DNA of 64,000 nucleotides from Yamadazyma tenuis (GCF_029203305.1 NC_089467.1:868001-932000), one strand, 5' to 3'. Positions 18,889 through 28,760 are shown, counted from the first letter of the stretch. Program-made: numbers and translations. Notes: generated from the sequence alone by a model not told the origin.

Positions 18889-18903
18889 TATGGAGGATCT
18901 TAA

Positions 18904-18917
18904 TTGAAAATTTTCAA
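18904..18917. promoter_or_regulatory. RRPE/RGE-type palindrome in MRPL50-BCD1 divergent promoter
   Basis: TTGAAAATTTTCAA is a perfect 14-bp palindrome containing the TGAAAATTTT core. It sits between a mitoribosomal gene and a snoRNP assembly gene, which are the two gene classes reported to share this element in Candida-type yeasts. Confidence 0.5.
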
Positions 18918-18986
18918 GTGGTTTTTTTTCGGTGCTAGGTCTCACAAAATTATTGATTTTGCGAAGCACTAAAAAATCAATCTGCC

Positions 18987-19997
18987 ATGTCTGACACCAG
19001 TGCATTGTGTTCTATATGTTTAGAATCCCTGGCCAAGTACACATGTCCCGCATGTACTGCTCGAACATGCTCAATGGAGTGTATTAAACGACATAAAAAA
19101 CAGACTGAATGTACGGGGAAGGTGGACCAATCGAAGTTCATTCCAAAGAAGGAATTAGCAGCAAGTGCTTTGCATATCAATAGAGACTACAACTTTTTAC
19201 TCCAGATGGGACGCGAAATCCTGGTGGGGAAAACAGACGTAAAGGTCAACGCCCGCAATGTGTTCAAGCGTGGGAACAACTCCAATTATAACAGAAATAA
19301 AAGACCCAAATTAGAAGCATCCGATGCTCATCTCACAGATCACAGAATAACTGCGGTTAAGAAGCATTTCCCAGAAAATACTCCGTACCTTACCCGTCGT
19401 GAAAACACCATGTGTGTTATTCTCCCCGATGGAATGTCCAGGTCAACTAGCAATAAGAGTGGATACGATAAGAAACTGCAGACCTTTACATGGACAGTCC
19501 AGTGGCTATTTATTGATGCTAAAGGAGTAACTCAAAAGGATTTTCTCAGTTACAGAATCAGTGAAACAGCCACACTTCGAGATGCTGTACCGTTGAATGT
19601 GCTACAAAGTGTACAGGAAAACATACAAAAAGACCAGTTGAAGTTCTACCTTAAGAATGTGTTTGCCCAACCTAAGTCCCACCATAACTTGTACATATCA
19701 TTGGATGGGGATGCCGTGTTAGCAAACACATTGAAAGATACAGTAGTCTTGGAGTACCCAACCATCTACGTATCCACCGAGGAGCTCACCGTCAACGTTG
19801 TTGGTGTTGAAAAGGCATATCTCGAAGATTCTGGCAGCGACACTGAGAGTGAGAGCGATAGTGACCACAGCGATAGTGATACGGACCTGGACTTCAGCTC
19901 CAGCTCTAATGACTCACTGGACCAATCGGGATCTGACGATGAGGCTCCCGAAGAGCTTCCTATAAATGCATCAAAGCCTTCAGAACCATTAGCATAG
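18987..19997 (+). CDS. BCD1: Box C/D snoRNP assembly factor Bcd1
   Basis: 336 aa. The N-terminal zf-HIT domain has the full cysteine/histidine series (CSIC, CPAC, CSMEC, RHKKQTEC) at about residues 8-43. A basic, Asn-rich region and the conserved Bcd1 body follow (GMSRSTSNKSGYD, TWTVQWLF, YRISETATLRDAV). The C-terminal 60 residues are an acidic Ser/Asp tract. Bcd1 is needed for stability of box C/D snoRNAs and acts with Rvb1/2 and Rsa1 in the nucleus. Confidence 0.93.
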   Translation: MSDTSALCSICLESLAKYTCPACTARTCSMECIKRHKKQTECTGKVDQSKFIPKKELAASALHINRDYNFLLQMGREILVGKTDVKVNARNVFKRGNNSNYNRNKRPKLEASDAHLTDHRITAVKKHFPENTPYLTRRENTMCVILPDGMSRSTSNKSGYDKKLQTFTWTVQWLFIDAKGVTQKDFLSYRISETATLRDAVPLNVLQSVQENIQKDQLKFYLKNVFAQPKSHHNLYISLDGDAVLANTLKDTVVLEYPTIYVSTEELTVNVVGVEKAYLEDSGSDTESESDSDHSDSDTDLDFSSSSNDSLDQSGSDDEAPEELPINASKPSEPLA

Positions 19998-20061
19998 ATA
20001 TACTCCATAAAACCCGCGATAACGCGATGACATTAAAAACTGCATCTCAGCAACCCGTATA

Positions 20062-20787
20062 ATGACTACAGTGTTTCGAAAGGCAAATGAAAACGACAGA
20101 AACGTCGAAGCCTCGTTGTACATAGGGAATTTGGACCCTAAAGTGACCGAGACAATACTCTATGAATTATTTGTACAATTTGCTCCCGTGAGATCGCTTC
20201 ATCTCCCCAAAGATCGAGTGCTAAGAGCACACCAAGGATTTGGGTTTGTGGAATTTAAGAACCCTAAAGACACCGAGTACGTGGTACTGGCATTGAAGGG
20301 CGTCCGCCTTTACGGGAAGCTTCTTCGACTTCGCCAATTGGAGGCCGGAAAACCCTCCTCTACACAACCTTCTAAGTCTGTGTCTACAGCAGACGTGGGA
20401 GCCAAAATATTCGTTAATAACCTTAACCCGTTGATCGATGAAAAGTTCCTTGCGGAGACGTTCTCAGCGTTTGGAACTGTGATTGGTAGTCCACAGATTG
20501 TCCGAGACCCACAAACTGGAGAGTCAAAAGGACATGGGTTTGTGGACTTTGATGATTTTGACAGCAGCGACAAAGCCATTGAGAGCTTGAACGGCAAAAT
20601 GCTCATGAATTGTCTTATCACGGTGGCTTATGCATTCAAAGGAACCAATCAGAAGGTTAGACATGGGGATAAAGCAGAGAGAGTATTGGCAGCAAATGCA
20701 AAAAAACGGATTCAAAACAGCACTCCCTCCGACGGGACCGATGGGGCTGGCGAAGGTGGCAGAAGAAAACGAGGTGGCTTAAGGTAG
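20062..20787 (+). CDS. HSH49: U2 snRNP SF3b subunit Hsh49 (two RRMs)
   Basis: 241 aa. RRM1 lies at about 14-92 (RNP2 SLYIGNL, RNP1 HQGFGFVEF) and RRM2 at about 112-188 (RNP2 AKIFVNNL, RNP1 SKGHGFVDF). A basic Ala/Lys tail ends RRKRGG. The two-RRM layout, the N-terminal NENDRNVEASLYIGNLD and the length match Hsh49/SF3B4, which contacts pre-mRNA around the branch site in the spliceosome. Confidence 0.93.
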   Translation: MTTVFRKANENDRNVEASLYIGNLDPKVTETILYELFVQFAPVRSLHLPKDRVLRAHQGFGFVEFKNPKDTEYVVLALKGVRLYGKLLRLRQLEAGKPSSTQPSKSVSTADVGAKIFVNNLNPLIDEKFLAETFSAFGTVIGSPQIVRDPQTGESKGHGFVDFDDFDSSDKAIESLNGKMLMNCLITVAYAFKGTNQKVRHGDKAERVLAANAKKRIQNSTPSDGTDGAGEGGRRKRGGLR

Positions 20788-21055
20788 TATTACGAGAGTA
20801 GCTTATAAATTAGGGAGGCAACTTCCTATTGTGGTTCCACTCTCTAATTGAGTTTGCTAAACATTCGGAATATGGTTATGGTTTTGACAGGCTGACAAAT
20901 TAAGCAGCGGAATTTGCTAATGTTTGGGGTGCAAAATATTATCTACTCAAATATTTAAAGGGGACAAAGTATACTCCAAGTAAAGTAACTACGGTCCAGT
21001 CTACAAGGTGTATACCACTCAGATTAATCAAGAGATCTCCATTTTCAAAAGAACC

Positions 21056-22060
21056 ATGTATTCCTTTCCAAAGCTGCAAAAAGCTATTGTTCTCACTGGA
21101 ACCAGTGACACCTACGAGGTTCTTAAGTATCAAGACGTCCCCACCCCACAGATCGAATCTCCAAAAGGTATTATCATCAAGGGAAAGTACGCTGCTGTCA
21201 ACTTTGTTGAGACATACTTCAGAAAGGGTTGGAATTCCCCCCAAATTCCATTGATTTTAGGAAGAGATGGTGCTGGTGAAATTGCGGCTGTTGGATCCGA
21301 GGTCAAAGACTTTAAAGTGGGCGATAAAGTTGTCTACTTATTGAAAAATTCTTACTCTGAATACATTAAAACCTCTGCTGAAGAACAGCGTATTTCCAAG
21401 CTTCCAGCTGATACAACCGAGAAGGACTTGGAATTGTATGGGTCGTTACCAGCACAGGCTATAACTGCATACATTTTCGCTGAAAAGGCTGGTTACACTC
21501 CAAAGACAGGTGACCATGTATTGGTTTGGACTGCTGCTGGGGGAGTGGGGCAAGTACTTGTTCAACTTTTAAATGATTTTGGTGTCAATGTTATTGGTTT
21601 GTCGTCTACCGACGAAAAATTGGAGTTCGTAAAGAGCTTGGGTGCAAAATACACCATTAACTACAAGACAGATGATGTTGTCAGTAAGGTCAAGGAGTTT
21701 ACCGAAGGCAAGGGTGTCAATGCAGTCTATGATGCTGTTGGTAAAGCCTCCTTCGACACCACTATTGCGTCGTTGGGACAAAATGGGGTTTTCATTAGTT
21801 ACGGAACCTCTAGTGGTGCGATTCCACCAGTTAACCTTGGAATTTTGACTCCTAAAAACCTCGTTTTTACCAAACCTAACCTTTTCGGGTTCCTTCCTGA
21901 CAGAAACACTTGGAACTATTACCTCAACAAGGTTATTTATGATTACAAATCTGGTAGAGTCAAGTACCTGCCCGTTGTATATGACATGAAGGACTACGCT
22001 AAGGTTACTGAGCTTTTGGAAGCTGGTTCCACTTCGTCTAAATTTGTATTGAAAATCTAA
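21056..22060 (+). CDS. ZTA1: NADPH-dependent quinone oxidoreductase / zeta-crystallin Zta1
   Basis: 334 aa, the same length as S. cerevisiae Zta1. It belongs to the zinc-free medium-chain dehydrogenase (zeta-crystallin) group: GroES-like N-terminal half with VNFVETYFRKGW and GRDGAGEIAAVG, then a Rossmann fold with AAGGVGQVLVQLL near residues 160-172. No structural-zinc cysteine cluster is present. It reduces quinones one electron at a time and binds AU-rich RNA in some yeasts. The start is the ATG at 21056; the frame extends upstream without another ATG. Confidence 0.93.
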   Translation: MYSFPKLQKAIVLTGTSDTYEVLKYQDVPTPQIESPKGIIIKGKYAAVNFVETYFRKGWNSPQIPLILGRDGAGEIAAVGSEVKDFKVGDKVVYLLKNSYSEYIKTSAEEQRISKLPADTTEKDLELYGSLPAQAITAYIFAEKAGYTPKTGDHVLVWTAAGGVGQVLVQLLNDFGVNVIGLSSTDEKLEFVKSLGAKYTINYKTDDVVSKVKEFTEGKGVNAVYDAVGKASFDTTIASLGQNGVFISYGTSSGAIPPVNLGILTPKNLVFTKPNLFGFLPDRNTWNYYLNKVIYDYKSGRVKYLPVVYDMKDYAKVTELLEAGSTSSKFVLKI

Positions 22061-22188
22061 TGGACTCTAACCCTGATAGGTGAACACACTTTTGTTACTT
22101 CAAGCTGAATAGTATATGTGGGCGCTGAGTAGTAGAATAGCAGATACTTAAAGTTCTGTTTTATGATTATAGAATACATTCCATCTAT

Positions 22189-22737
22189 TTACAACCGTGG
22201 TCTGGAGTTTTCGTATCGGGTTAAATCTTCAGGGGTTGCAACACCGTATACAAAGTTACTATGGTCATTAGTGATAATGGCAAAGTACATCCCGCTGTTG
22301 AAAAAAGTAGCCAAGTCTTCAAGAGGTGACCATGGAGTCAACACCTGGAACTTCTTACCTTTTGAAGTGGGTTTTTGAATGGTAGTTGTAGATGAAGAAG
22401 ATATATTCGTGTGCTCTTCCGAGTCGTATTTTTCTCTGGCTTTTTGGTGGAACCATATCATATAGTTTTTCACTACCGGCTTCAAAAAACTGTTGGTGAC
22501 CTTTTGGGGGTGACGTCTGAGTTCTCCCACATTCAACACTCCAAGTAGTTTTTTGTTGGATTCATGTATGACTGGCAAATAGGTGAATTCATTTTCGTAT
22601 GCGATTTCCAAAGCGACACTAAGGTCGGTGATTGGATTGACGGAGATGGCTGGCTTGATGTCTAGGTCCTCGACCGTGGCTCCTCGGTAGTCTCGAGTAT
22701 GGAAAAGGGCTGGTGCTACCATCATGGATCTACTCAT
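22189..22737 (-). CDS. CBS-domain protein
   Basis: 182 aa from the ATG at 22737. A tandem CBS pair is apparent: the first module at about 25-75 (VEDLDIKPAISVNPITDLSVAL, FTYLPVIHE, LLGVLNVGEL). The second has a Ser/Thr-rich insertion and then LEDLATFFNSGMYFAIITN and YGVATPEDLTRY. CBS pairs usually bind adenine nucleotides as a regulatory module; here no catalytic domain is attached. I do not recognise a named S. cerevisiae orthologue. Confidence 0.75.
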   Translation of the reverse strand: MSRSMMVAPALFHTRDYRGATVEDLDIKPAISVNPITDLSVALEIAYENEFTYLPVIHESNKKLLGVLNVGELRRHPQKVTNSFLKPVVKNYMIWFHQKAREKYDSEEHTNISSSSTTTIQKPTSKGKKFQVLTPWSPLEDLATFFNSGMYFAIITNDHSNFVYGVATPEDLTRYENSRPRL

Positions 22738-22841
22738 GATAAGTGAATGTGACAATTAAAAAACTTTAATGCGCGATCAGGATGAGATTCTGATCATAAT
22801 GGATTAAAAAAATACTATTAAGGAAATGGGTATAAATAGGA

Positions 22842-24374
22842 TCAAGCGGCCTCAGCACTCTTGTATGCTTCTTGTCGGTGTGATTTGTCCTGCACTTCAC
22901 CTTCCTCTTTGACGATTTTGTTCCACACCTCTTCCTCATCTCCATTGTCAAGATAGCCGATTCTCATGGTTGCAAGCAAGTTTTGGGCTGCCGTCAGATG
23001 GCTGTAAACTCCCCCAAAGAATGCCTTGGTAGCGTCCTTACCATGCGAGGCTTTGAGGAGAGGTAAACCTCCAGGATGTTGCTCCATAAACGGGGTGATA
23101 TCATGGATAACGTTCAGAATAACAATATAAATCCGGTCTTCATGTGCGGACGTAGCTATGAACCGTTTGAACTCTTGCGGAGTAATTAAAGGTAATTTGG
23201 AGATAGGAGTTCCCCAATTCAATTGAGATTTCACTTTGTTCAATACCTTCTGCCTCTGCTGGATTCGTAACTGAGTGATTAAGTCCGAAGGAGTTACACT
23301 TAGGTTGTCGATGGCTCCTAGCATCGAGAGCGTAAACAAAAACCATTTGGTGGGATCAAATGAAAATTTAGAGGAGTCGTTTCTGTAGTCATGAGGAAAT
23401 TCGTGATGGAAGTTCTGTTTAGCTTGTCCATATGTCAAGATTGAAATCAATGGATTGTTGCAGTTGATAGCTGAGTTATTGTCATTGAATGGCTGGGTGG
23501 GCAAAGACACTTTGATCTCACCAAAATGACAAATCGATTCTGTACTCAACAAACACTGTTGGCACAAAAACATACGGAGGATACCTGGATAGATGATCCC
23601 ATTTAGAACAGAATCATTGCAATAAAACCTGGTGATTACAGCAGGTATGATTATGGTGGTGGTAATAAATAGTAAAAAGTATACCTCATGCTGCCAGAGA
23701 ATCAACCGCTTGATCCTTTCATTATACTGTTTTCTCTGCGTATCAAGCTCATCAAATTCCATATCAATAACATCCACATCAAATATATCGTTATCTATTG
23801 CACCTTTCACAAACTCATGATCAATAAAGCTGTTATAGAAAGACTCGATTTTAGGCCGTTTGATGATCCACCCCAAATGTGAGTAGTAAAATCCTCTCTT
23901 AATCAGGTATGGATCTTTGTTTGTATCATCTGTAAACTGATGATGTGCTCTATGAAGAGATCCCCACCATTTTATGGAGCCGAGGCCCATGCTGGTACCA
24001 AATATAGCGAAATAATACTGAAGAACCCGTGAGTTAGTAATAAAAGCATTATGGGTGAAAAACTTATGATACCCACAAGTGAACGCCAACATCGTCAAGT
24101 TGAAGTATGCTACCGAAAACCAGAGGGTAGCGATATTCTGCGGTATCACAGATACAGCGTATCTGCTCAAATAAACTATTGCCACCACTGGCATCACTAG
24201 CACTGTAAAAGTATGAGTATAATTGATTCTCTTAAGGAGATCACGTTTCCGCTTGTGCATCTGGTTCATTTGCGAATTCTTGATGGTGGCCGCATGGTTA
24301 AGTAGATGGTGGTTGACATCCTGGGTCTTCTTTTTCTTTTTGACCCGGTAACGAGATTTAACCTCCTCGTTCAT
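22842..24374 (-). CDS. OLE2: Acyl-CoA desaturase with C-terminal cytochrome b5 domain (Ole2-like)
   Basis: 510 aa from the ATG at 24374. The membrane desaturase core has hydrophobic pairs and the histidine boxes HKFFTH (about 100), HRAHH (about 143) and a third box reading QNFHH. The first histidine of the third box is Gln (residue 320, codon CAG at 23415-23417). A C-terminal cytochrome b5 domain retains the haem ligands HPGG (about 433) and the His in YSHLTAAQNLL. The fold is that of delta-9 stearoyl-CoA desaturases, but sequence divergence from Ole1 is large, resembling C. albicans Ole2. Loss of one di-iron ligand makes the activity uncertain. Confidence 0.82.
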   Translation of the reverse strand: MNEEVKSRYRVKKKKKTQDVNHHLLNHAATIKNSQMNQMHKRKRDLLKRINYTHTFTVLVMPVVAIVYLSRYAVSVIPQNIATLWFSVAYFNLTMLAFTCGYHKFFTHNAFITNSRVLQYYFAIFGTSMGLGSIKWWGSLHRAHHQFTDDTNKDPYLIKRGFYYSHLGWIIKRPKIESFYNSFIDHEFVKGAIDNDIFDVDVIDMEFDELDTQRKQYNERIKRLILWQHEVYFLLFITTTIIIPAVITRFYCNDSVLNGIIYPGILRMFLCQQCLLSTESICHFGEIKVSLPTQPFNDNNSAINCNNPLISILTYGQAKQNFHHEFPHDYRNDSSKFSFDPTKWFLFTLSMLGAIDNLSVTPSDLITQLRIQQRQKVLNKVKSQLNWGTPISKLPLITPQEFKRFIATSAHEDRIYIVILNVIHDITPFMEQHPGGLPLLKASHGKDATKAFFGGVYSHLTAAQNLLATMRIGYLDNGDEEEVWNKIVKEEGEVQDKSHRQEAYKSAEAA

Positions 24375-24485
24375 AGTTTCCAGAGGCACACCTTACTAAC
24401 TGTCAGAATTATTTGCGGGTTTCGTGAGGTCGCGCAAAAAACGAGATTTTTTTCTTCCAGTCGATAAACAAGTACAATCAAAACT

Positions 24486-25919
24486 ATGGCTACTCATCAA
24501 TCTATCCCTGTACCAGGTTCGTACGCGGCCAGAAACCTCCCGCACAGTGCACCTGGTGCTTTAGGTGGACCAGTGCCGGTCCAGGGCAAACCAAGACCCA
24601 ATCCTGCTGCTGCACCCGCCATTCAGTATACTCCCAACGACTTGTCAATTCCAGCAAAACTTTATCAAGATACTCCCAATCTCGAGTTCTACAAGAAACT
24701 TCTCGATGCGGAACGGGAAATCGACTTGATAAGTGTCAAGAAAGAGTTGGACTTTCATGTGATCCATGCTAAATCGTTACAACCCAGCAGTTTCAAGAAA
24801 GAAACTGGTACCTTGAGAGTTTACGTGTATAATACCTGTGAAAATCAGCCATGGCAGAAACAATTGGCCCAGCAACGAGGTGAACCCGTTGACCCAGCAG
24901 CCGAAGGATTCTGGACTTTGAAAGTAGAAGGAAAATTCTTACACAAAGAAGGAAAAGAAGCGACAAACAAGTTCAGCTCCTTCTTATCGGGTATATCAGT
25001 TGACTTGATTATTAACGAAGACTATCCGCACTTGGCCGAGAATCAAACGCATGTGGTTGAATGGAGAGACCAATACCCCCAGTATCAACAAAGACAGAGT
25101 GAATTTGATGGGTTCGATGTTAAGAGACCTGGAATCTTCAACTTAAAGTGCAAAATTGCCATCTTGATTAAAGAGCAAACGGCCAGGTTTAAAATGAGTC
25201 CTAAATTTAGCCAATTCATCGGCAAAGAAGAGGCCACTCAACAAGAATCTATTCAAGGAATCTGGCAGTACATTTTATTCAAAGGCTTGATCACCAAAAA
25301 GGAAGTAGCTCAAGTAGATGCTGTGACCAGCACCACTCCTGGCCTTAACGATGCTGCAATGGCCATTGACACTGCCAAGGACTTGACGGTAGTGAAGTGT
25401 GACGAGGTTTTGCAAGATTTGTTAGGAGTAGAGCAGTTTAGGTTCAGCGAATTATTTCAACTTATTCAGCCTCATTTCTTGCCCAGGCAACCGATAATAT
25501 TGGACTATGAAATCGACACCAGGAGGTCCACCACCTTAGGCGACTTAGCGCTTGATATTCCTGTGGAGTTACCCACGGACATTGCGCACTTGCAAAGAGT
25601 CACCAGCGATGAGCACAAGAAAGTGTTTGCAGAATCTGCTCAAACGCTCGTACAAATTGCCGATTTGAACAGTAAAATAGCGTTGGGTGTTAGCAAGTTG
25701 AAAAACTTGGACACGAGAAGAGACTTCTACAAAGAGTTAAACGAAAACCCTGTGGAGTTCATTAAACAGTGGACCAAGACTCAGCTGGAAACCCTCAAGA
25801 GTTTGAAGAGCGATGAAGGGTACGACGAAGAAGTGGTCAGAAGAGCCCAATACTTTGAAGACCACGAAGACGTGTTGAAAGAAAAAATCGATGTATTATT
25901 AGGCACCACCAAGTTCTGA
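24486..25919 (+). CDS. RSC6: SWIB-domain chromatin-remodelling subunit (Rsc6/Snf12, BAF60 family)
   Basis: 477 aa. The N-terminus is Pro/Ala-rich. The BAF60 core follows with IPAKLYQDTPNLEFYKKLLDAEREID, RVYVYNTCENQPW and FWTLKVEGK, then a SWIB fold at about 240-320 (MSPKFSQFIGKEEATQQESI and IWQYILFKGLI) and C-terminal helices. The family comprises Rsc6 of RSC and Snf12 of SWI/SNF; length favours Rsc6 (483 aa in S. cerevisiae) over Snf12 (566 aa), but this is not decisive. It acts in nuclear ATP-dependent nucleosome remodelling. Confidence 0.75.
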   Translation: MATHQSIPVPGSYAARNLPHSAPGALGGPVPVQGKPRPNPAAAPAIQYTPNDLSIPAKLYQDTPNLEFYKKLLDAEREIDLISVKKELDFHVIHAKSLQPSSFKKETGTLRVYVYNTCENQPWQKQLAQQRGEPVDPAAEGFWTLKVEGKFLHKEGKEATNKFSSFLSGISVDLIINEDYPHLAENQTHVVEWRDQYPQYQQRQSEFDGFDVKRPGIFNLKCKIAILIKEQTARFKMSPKFSQFIGKEEATQQESIQGIWQYILFKGLITKKEVAQVDAVTSTTPGLNDAAMAIDTAKDLTVVKCDEVLQDLLGVEQFRFSELFQLIQPHFLPRQPIILDYEIDTRRSTTLGDLALDIPVELPTDIAHLQRVTSDEHKKVFAESAQTLVQIADLNSKIALGVSKLKNLDTRRDFYKELNENPVEFIKQWTKTQLETLKSLKSDEGYDEEVVRRAQYFEDHEDVLKEKIDVLLGTTKF

Positions 25920-27006
25920 ACATCATTCCTGATGATGATTAAGTATTGTAATAAAAGCCACGACCACTACCTTGTAGATCACCTAACTTAACTCCGGTGC
26001 TTAGCGCTAACCATTTTCAATCTACCAATCAGGAAGGACAAGCATTCTGAACATCAGCAGAATTGACGGGTATTGTGCCATAATAGTCCGGATGCTAGAA
26101 ATATTCTAAAAACACTCATCCTGAGCGGTAGAATCTCACCGGGGAAAACTACCTAGATACAATAAAAGTGGAGTCATCGTCAATGGAGCCCTTATGGGAA
26201 CAAAGGCCAGTATATACGAAAAAAGGTGGAGTAGGTAATTTAATAATGCCAGAAGAAGCAGATGCTATTTGGCCAGGACGGCAGTCTTCGCCGACAGACC
26301 TGTATATGGTCGTACCGGTCGCCGTGGACTTCATGCCCGGACGCGCGCAATTCTCCATTAGCGGCTGCGACTTTAAGGCATCCTGGACTGTTTCCAGAAC
26401 CTCAAATTATTGGCTGAAAAAGAACACTTTATCAGTTATCGGACGATTTTGTAGATACGATTACCACCACCTAATTAACGTTACATTAGAAATCACAAGC
26501 GGTTGTGTTGGTCTGGCTACTAACTGTTTAATATGACCCTCTGGTATCGGCCCCGCTATCCAATTGCGGTTAGCTACGGAACTGGACCCCTCTCAAATGT
26601 TTCGAAACACGATCTGCTAGAAAAGTTTTTGCAGATAGCCGTGCAAAATCCAAAATGGGAAAGGGTAGATTCTTGGCTGTCGCTGCACTTTTAGCGGCAA
26701 ATAGAATCACGCCAGATAAGAATGGTGATGGGATAAACCAAGCATAAGCATAGGATATTTCCGTATCGCAGGGTACCGGTAGCGAAAGGTATGCCACAGC
26801 GACGGTTTTGTGCAGCGGTGGAAAATATATCTGTTTTCTCTGGTTGCAGTTGCTTTTTTCTTGCGCCTGCATGGTGGATGAAAATCGCCAACCAGATAGT
26901 GAGAAAATGGCAGGAACAATGATAAGATGCAAGATAGGCACCTAGAAGAATTGGTATAAATATAAGGTTCTCTGTCACCAAAAATTAGTGGAGAAAATAA
27001 TTTGAA
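25920..27006. promoter_or_regulatory. Long promoter region of the amino-acid permease
   Basis: Nearly 1.1 kb between the SWIB gene and the permease, with only short frames lacking any family resemblance. GATAAG motifs at 26715-26720 and 26921-26926 (81-86 bp before the ATG at its nearest) fit GATA-factor nitrogen control of permeases. A long regulatory promoter is common for nutrient-responsive transporters. Confidence 0.5.
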
Positions 27007-28650
27007 ATGTCAAAGGAGAATAAAGTTGAAGTTGTTACTTCGAATCTCGAGAGTACCTCAAATGATGACTTGGAGTATGGAATCGACGTCGATGCCAGCA
27101 AAAGAGCAGAGTTGCAAAGAGGTTTAAAACCCAGACATATCCAGTTGATTGCCATTGGTGGTGTTATTGGAACCGGGTTATTTGTGGGGTCAGGGGCAGC
27201 TTTGTCTACCTGTGGACCTGCTGCCTTATTGACTTCCTACCTCATCATGTCTGTAGTCATCTACGGGGTGATGCTTTATTTAGCCGAAATGGCTACCTAC
27301 TTGCCTTTGAAGGGAAGTTCAATCTCCACATTTGCAACCAGATACGTGGATAAGTCATTGGGGTTCGCCATGGGTTGGAATTATTGGTACTCGTATAACA
27401 TGTTGGTACCCACCGAAATCACCGCTGCTGGTATTGTTGTGAAATACTGGACTGACAAGGTACCGGTTGGAGTGTGGATCACTATCTTCTGGCTTGTGAT
27501 TGTGGGATTGAATTGCCTTGCTGTGAAATATTACGGAGAAGCCGAGTTTTGGTTTGCTTCGTTAAAGATTTTCTGTATTTTGGGTTTGATCGTCACCGGT
27601 ATTGTCATCTTTTTTGGTGGAGCACCTACTCATGACCGTTTGGGATTCAGATATTGGAATGAACCTGGTTCATTTGCCCAGCACTTGGCGTCAGGTAACA
27701 CTGCCAAGTTTTTGGATGTGTGGACGAGTATCATCAAATCTGCTTTTGCATTTATCCAAGGTCCTGAATTGGTGGCCTTGGCTGCTGGTGAGGCCAAAAA
27801 ACCTAGGCAGAACATTCCTTTTGCAGCCAGGACTTTTGTTTACAGAGTCATCTTCTTCTACGTGTTGGGGGCTTTGGTTATTGGTGTCATTGTCCCATAC
27901 ACCAACCCTAACCTTTTGAGTGGCAGTGGAAATGGTGCCTCGTCTCCATTTGTTATTGGTATTAAAAACGCTGGAATTAAGGTTCTCGACCATATCGTCA
28001 ATGCAGTTATCTTGACTTCAGCCTGGTCTTCTGGTAACTCGTATTTGTATGCTTCCACCAGAAGTTTGTTGGGGTTGGCCAGAGAGGGTTACGCTCCCAA
28101 GTTCTTGGATAAAACCAACAAATACGGAGTCCCCATCACTATTATTCCATGTGCGGCCTTCAGTTTATTGGCATACTTAAACGTCAGCAACTCTTCTGCC
28201 GAAGCATTTAACTGGTTCTCCAATATTTGTACCATTTCAGGTTTAATTGGATGGGTGTGTCTTGGAATCAGTTACTTGAGATTCAGAAAGGCCTGTTCTG
28301 TGCAAGGAATTTATGAAACCTTGCCATACAAGGCACCATTCCAGCCATACTTGACGTGGTTTGTGATTGTGTTTGTGACGATTGTTTGTATCACCAACGG
28401 TTATGCGGTGTTCTTTGACTTTAACGGGTCCGACTTTGTGGCCGCCTACATTACTTTACCTTTGTTTTTTGGGTTGTACTTTGGACACAAGATTTATATG
28501 AAAGTTGTCCACGGATACACCAGGTGGTACTATCCTGCTGAAGAAATTGATTTGATCACCGGCTTGGCCGAGGTTGAGGCCGAAGACGCAGCCGAGCCTG
28601 AGAGAATCCCCAAGAACTTTGCCGAAAAAGTGTGGTTCTGGATGGGTTGA
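27007..28650 (+). CDS. Amino-acid permease (yeast amino acid transporter family)
   Basis: 547 aa with about 12 transmembrane segments, APC superfamily. The N-terminal cytosolic tail ends in RGLKPRHIQLIAIGGVIGTGLFVGSG, the family hallmark of TM1. FAMGWNYWYSYNMLVP (TM3) and FIQGPELVALAAGEAKKPRQNIP (TM6/cytosolic loop) follow. The C-terminus ends WFWMG. This is a plasma-membrane proton-coupled amino-acid importer of the Gap1/Can1/Put4 family; the substrate cannot be assigned. Codon use indicates appreciable expression. The preceding promoter carries GATAAG motifs. Confidence 0.92.
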   Translation: MSKENKVEVVTSNLESTSNDDLEYGIDVDASKRAELQRGLKPRHIQLIAIGGVIGTGLFVGSGAALSTCGPAALLTSYLIMSVVIYGVMLYLAEMATYLPLKGSSISTFATRYVDKSLGFAMGWNYWYSYNMLVPTEITAAGIVVKYWTDKVPVGVWITIFWLVIVGLNCLAVKYYGEAEFWFASLKIFCILGLIVTGIVIFFGGAPTHDRLGFRYWNEPGSFAQHLASGNTAKFLDVWTSIIKSAFAFIQGPELVALAAGEAKKPRQNIPFAARTFVYRVIFFYVLGALVIGVIVPYTNPNLLSGSGNGASSPFVIGIKNAGIKVLDHIVNAVILTSAWSSGNSYLYASTRSLLGLAREGYAPKFLDKTNKYGVPITIIPCAAFSLLAYLNVSNSSAEAFNWFSNICTISGLIGWVCLGISYLRFRKACSVQGIYETLPYKAPFQPYLTWFVIVFVTIVCITNGYAVFFDFNGSDFVAAYITLPLFFGLYFGHKIYMKVVHGYTRWYYPAEEIDLITGLAEVEAEDAAEPERIPKNFAEKVWFWMG

Positions 28651-28760
28651 TGTATTATATTGTGTAGCGCTACGTATGAGTAAAAAAGCTAATTTAAATT
28701 TGCAGCATTTGCGATGAAATTAAATGGGTTTGCGCGTCTTCCTACTGAAATATCGTTGAA

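Noticed and set aside
25925..26050. Possible box C/D snoRNA (TGATGATGA ... CTGA) after the SWIB gene
   Set aside because: The box-like words are common by chance, no terminal stem or C'/D' pair was found, and no guide match could be shown.
26168..26941. Frames of 122 and 123 codons in the permease promoter
   Set aside because: Neither resembles any family, and the mixed frames over the same stretch suggest chance open frames in non-coding DNA.
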